From NCBI GenBank assembly GCA_009192285.1, contig CM018605.1, positions 2,273,247 to 2,337,246 on the forward strand: a stretch of 64,000 bases of DNA. The letters run 5' to 3'. Shown one piece after another: positions 60,151 to 64,000 of the stretch. The notes beneath the pieces were generated by a model. That model did not search any database. It was not told the origin of the DNA and worked only from the letters and a program-made list of their open reading frames with translations. The stretch's first letter is position 1. Each line of letters starts with the position of its first letter. The stretch comes from Morchella semilibera. Taxonomy: Eukaryota > Ascomycota > Pezizomycetes > Pezizales > Morchellaceae. The translations under genes were made by a program, and so were the position numbers.

Positions 60151-61652
60151 ATGGGTAGACCACGAAAAATGATCAAGCCTATATCGCTCTCGCGGCTGCT
60201 GCTGCGGCAGCCACTGCTTACGCCGCGCCTACCACTCCCAGTTCCTGTCCCTGCCCTTACGAGTATCGCTCTCCGCTTCGCCTCCACTCGTGTCCGTACG
60301 CGGAAGCCACCTACGCCCGCCCCCAAGGAGGCCATTGTCGAGGAGGAGGATGCGCCGCAGGTTGTTGGTTGGGCCTCACAGATGGTTACAGCCGTTGACA
60401 GGACCGGCACTGGCAAGGGTTTCCACATGTATGTAGTTTTTCTCTCTCTACTTTTATATATATATATACATATACATATATATATATATATTGTATAGTG
60501 GGGGACTAATGGGTACCCACCCACCAGGCGAACCTACAAGCCCCGCACCCCCGGTCTCCGTCATCTTAAGCGCCCCGTCGAAGACCACCTCTGGAAGGGC
60601 GGCCCATACCGCCCCCTCACCTTTGCAAAGATCGGTCACGCTAAAGGAGGCCGCAACAACTCCGGCCGCGTGACGGTCCGGCATCGCGGAGGCGGTCACC
60701 GCCGCCGCATCCGCACCGTCGACTTCCACCGTCTCGACCCCGGACCGCAGCTCGTCGACCGCATCGAGAAGGATCCCGGCCGGTCCGGCCACATCGCCCT
60801 CGTTACAAACGTTGCATCGGGCAAGAAGACGTACATCCTTGCGGCCGACGGTGTACGCGCCGGCGACACAGTGCAGAGCTACATGGACGGCGTGCCGGCG
60901 GAGCTGATGGCAGAGATGGGCGGGAAGATCGATCCGGGTATCCTGGCGGCAAAGACATGCTGGAAGGGGAACTGTCTACCGCTACACATGGTTCCTGTGG
61001 GGAGCATTGTGCATGCTGTGGGGAGCAAAGCGAGGGGCCCAGCTGTCTTCTGCAGGTCTGCGGGAACGTATGCCAGCATTGTGAGTAAGGATGAGAGGAC
61101 AAAGACTGTCATCCTGAAGCTGCAGAGTGGCGAGGTGAGGAGGGTTAGTAAGTGGGCGCCGGCTACCATCGGCATCGTGAGTAACCCGACATGGCAGCAT
61201 AGGCAGCTGGGAAAGGCGGGGAGGAGCAGGTGGTTGAACATTCGGCCGACGGTGCGTGGTGTGGCTATGAACGCGGGTATGTGACCCTCTTTCCTTGTGT
61301 TTTGATGTGAGTAGTACTGACGATCATTGATAGCCGACCATCCGCACGGAGGTGGAAGAGGAAAGAGTAAGGGTAACAGACATCCCGTCTCGCCTTGGGG
61401 TATCCCCGTAAGTCTTTTTTTCCCGCAATCCGATCATTACCACCTATACCTAACTCTCTACTAACACATCCACCACCCCCCTCCAGACGAAGTCCGGCTA
61501 CAAGACTCGTGAGTTTCCCCCACACTCCCTCCCCCTTTACCCCCTCATACTACTACTAACACTATTACCCCAAAGGCCGGCCGAAGAAGGTCAACAAGTA
61601 CGTCGTCACCCCCCGTCCCCGCAACCACGGAAAGAGACGGGCCAAGAAATAG
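60151..61652 (+). CDS. RML2: Mitochondrial large-subunit ribosomal protein uL2m (Rml2)
   Basis: Five exons: 60151-60428, 60528-61276, 61334-61407, 61487-61508 and 61576-61652; 399 residues, near the 393 of yeast Rml2. uL2 lies next to the peptidyl-transferase centre of the mitochondrial ribosome. The N-terminus is Arg-rich with few acidic residues ([13 protein letters not shown]), a mitochondrial presequence. The mature part shows [11 protein letters not shown], the [23 protein letters not shown]-binding block, [20 protein letters not shown] and the universally conserved [14 protein letters not shown] near the C-terminus, ending [12 protein letters not shown]. Exon 4 is only 22 nt. Intron 1 contains a TATATA repeat. 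Confidence 0.95.
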
Positions 61653-64000
61653 TTTCAACGCCTGCTTCCTCTTCCCTTTGTATATACTATCTTTCTTTTT
61701 TCCTCTATCCCACAAAAAAAAAAGGTATACATTACTATTCTTTTTTCCTCCTCATTTCCCTCCCCTACCACCTCACCACAGCCACAGCCACTAGAAAGTA
61801 CTACATATATGTACAGTAGATAATGTAAGCGCGGACACCATGACGTGAGCCCCGCGTAGCGTAGATTAGTCGGGTTATCTAGCTGGCTGGTGGTTTACAA
61901 ATCCGTAGGGATGCCCGCAGAGTAATATAAGTAAGGGGGGGGGAGGGTATGCCGCCTGATTTGGTTCGCAACCGAAAGACTCAGAGCTGCTCACACATCC
62001 CAGTAGACTTTCTGTTTTCCGCCTATGTATGATTGTACTTTACTACCCAGGGTCTCTCGGCAGCTGCAGAAGAAGAAGAAGAAAGCGTTGATGCTTAACT
62101 CAACTTGACTCTCTGCACGGCGATGTAGATACTTGCCGGAAATTGATTAATAAACTCTTTCTCCCTCACTCGCACTCTCGCTTCTCCTTCTCCTTCTCCC
62201 TCCCCATCTACCTCTACATCCCGCTCCCCCTCCCCCTCCCCCTCCCCCCAAACCTCCGTCCCATCGATCACCCACCTATCTATCCGTCCCCCAAGGTCCC
62301 CAAGCCAACCAGCTAGCCCCCACACACGCAGCGGTGAAGAAAGTAAGCAGCAACAAAACAAAAAAAAAAGGTGAGTACAGGTATCCCGACACCAGGCACA
62401 GGAGTGAGTACACTTAGTCCGTCCGTCCGGTCCGGCCATGGCCAGGGAGGGCGACAAGTTAAGCTTCCGCCGACCAGGGGGGGATATACCTACATACATA
62501 CCTGCGCATACACCCTATAATTAATTACTAAGCGGCCGATAAAGTTATGGGGGCGCAGCTGGTTTGTTCGGTACCGACGGATACGATGGTGGTGTCTTCG
62601 TATTGTGCTTTGCGTGTGTGGTGTGTGTGTGTGAGCCTTATGTTGGGTGGGTAGAGTACGTATGGTAATATTAATATACTACGGCAATTAATATCTTCAC
62701 GGAGTGAGTGGGCAATACTTTTAATACTTGGTGGGCAAGACAAGACCAAATACGACGTCGTTGTCCAAGCTGGCCCCAGAATTAGAATTACGGCACGGAC
62801 TTGGGCCTGCCAAAAAAACGTTGCCCATCAATTCCAATTGTACATACATGTATTTACCTACCCCATCATCCCATCCGTCCCCCATCCCCATCCCGGCCCC
62901 CCCTGTGCACCAACGCTCACTCAAATCACCACACCACACACAACCTGAAACTTGTACATACCTCCAATTACTTTCCCATCTGCTCTGTAATCTAGAATGT
63001 TCTTTAATCGATTAGCAACCATCCATCCATGGGGTGGGGAGGGTATGCGCGTTCATGTTCAACCCACCAATATAGGTACACGGACACAGCCTCACGCACA
63101 CCCGTAGGAGAGAGCAGAGCAGAGAGAGCAGAGCAGAGAGAGCAGAGCAGAGCAGAGACAGGGAGAGGGTGGTCAGTGATATGTAATGCATGTAAGTATG
63201 TAGATACTAGTAGTGCAGAGTATGCATGCATGCAATGCTACTCTACCACCTTCACCACCACCACCACCACCGCTGATGCTGCTAGATTCATCGGCGTGTG
63301 GGTGATCAGAGACAACTTAGAGTAGGGTGCTCTAGGCGGGCGGGCGTGCGGGTGAGTATCAACTTTGTAGATATCCACACCCAAACCCGCGATGCGCACA
63401 CAGAGTCGTCTATCTGCTAATTGGGGGGGAGTCTTGTTCGGAATATCTGCTGGGGGGGAGGAGGAGCTTTTGTAGTATTCCTTCTATCTCCCCCCCTAAG
63501 CCTGAGGAGTAGTTTGATTAGAATTAGGATCACTACAACTTCCCCCCCCCCCCCTCTGCCTCTGATCAACTCGCTCACTAAAACACCCTGTTACGGATGA
63601 TGCATTAATGCTTCTCCCCCCCCTCTCTCACCCTACCGTCGCCCTCGCCCTCTCACCTCACACTTGCCCTCATTGTCTAAGACTCGATCTCTCTGATAAT
63701 CCTCGGGTCACATCCCGAGTCTTTTTCATTTTTCCCTTTTCCCTAGCCTTGTTCCTTCCACTTCCTCCCCTGTGTATTCGTACGTACTCTATGCAGCATT
63801 AGATTCCCATAACCATCTTATTTCATTCCATAGACGCTTTGTGCACCCCACCAGTGACTCAGTTTGCGTGAATTCGCTTGCGTTGCCCTGTCCTGCGCCC
63901 CCCCCCCCCCCCCGGGCCTCGGAGGACTTGACGCCCGTCTCAACATCAGGTTTGTCCGTCACTCGCAACCCTTCCTTTGTACCTTAAACCAACCGGAACG
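61653..64000. other. Intergenic, simple-sequence-rich, no gene seen
   Basis: Contains a pyrimidine repeat (CTCCCC)n at about 62175-62250, an AGAGCAG repeat at about 63110-63158, a CCA/ACC repeat near 63247-63270 and C runs near 63540 and 63897. A TACATGTA site lies near 62845. Short open frames have no family resemblance. Confidence 0.55.
63110..63158. repeat. AGAGCAG minisatellite-like repeat
   Basis: About six imperfect units alternating AGAGCAG and AGAG. Simple-sequence repeat in non-coding DNA. Confidence 0.7.

Noticed and set aside
62095-62499. 134-codon minus-strand open frame
   Set aside because: Made largely of a CTCCCC repeat; no coding evidence.
1-64000. CRISPR array, biosynthetic cluster or complete retrotransposon
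   Set aside because: No regularly spaced repeats, no core biosynthetic enzymes and no reverse transcriptase or integrase motifs were seen.

Overview
The window reads as nuclear DNA of a filamentous ascomycete fungus. Genes carry many short introns (about 45-150 bp) with GT...AG ends and CTAAC/CTGAC-like branch sites, and the protein families are typical fungal ones: SCAP/Scp1, Nup120, RPT2, Dna2, Rad51, a LYR protein and mitochondrial uL2. Wide intergenic tracts full of small transposon remnants and homopolymer runs would suit a Pezizomycetes-like genome, but that placement is inference. I reassembled most gene models exon by exon; phases close in all except two genes noted below.

Layout. 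1-10 kb: 3' end of RRS1, an isolated SDR dehydrogenase, the proteasome ATPase RPT2, then the divergent pair NIP7(-)/PUF6(+). Three of these (RRS1, NIP7, PUF6) are 60S ribosome-assembly factors. 11.8-13.3 kb: a conserved fungal single-pass membrane protein (-). 13.3-21.5 kb: gene-poor, repeat-rich. 21.5-22.5 kb: a conserved fungal protein whose reading frame is broken twice by single-base offsets. 22.5-27.2 kb: gene-poor, with one intron-bearing tRNA-Ala(CGC). 27.2-31.2 kb: nucleoporin Nup120/Nup160 (-), with two frame offsets near its C-terminus. 31.2-36.3 kb: gene-poor. 36.3-38.0 kb: U1-70K (-), divergent from RAD51 (+, 38.6-39.9 kb). 42.4-47.9 kb: DNA2 (-), divergent from a mitochondrial 2-oxodicarboxylate carrier (+, 48.5-49.9 kb). 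50.1-51.0 kb: a small ankyrin protein (-). 51-54 kb: gene-poor. 54.2-58.1 kb: SCAP (+). 58.5-59.5 kb: a LYR-motif protein (-), divergent from mitochondrial ribosomal protein uL2 (+, 60.2-61.7 kb). 61.7-64 kb: simple-sequence-rich, no gene seen.

The most unusual content is non-coding. There are at least seven TA-flanked inverted-repeat elements. One of about 1 kb sits precisely inside a Tc1/mariner transposase relic, and several hairpin-like elements are only 83-207 bp long. The palindrome TACATGTA occurs far above chance, almost only between genes. I found no CRISPR, no secondary-metabolite cluster and no complete autonomous transposon. The housekeeping genes work in ribosome assembly, protein turnover, nuclear transport, splicing, DNA repair and replication, sterol sensing and mitochondrial function; they do not form one pathway.
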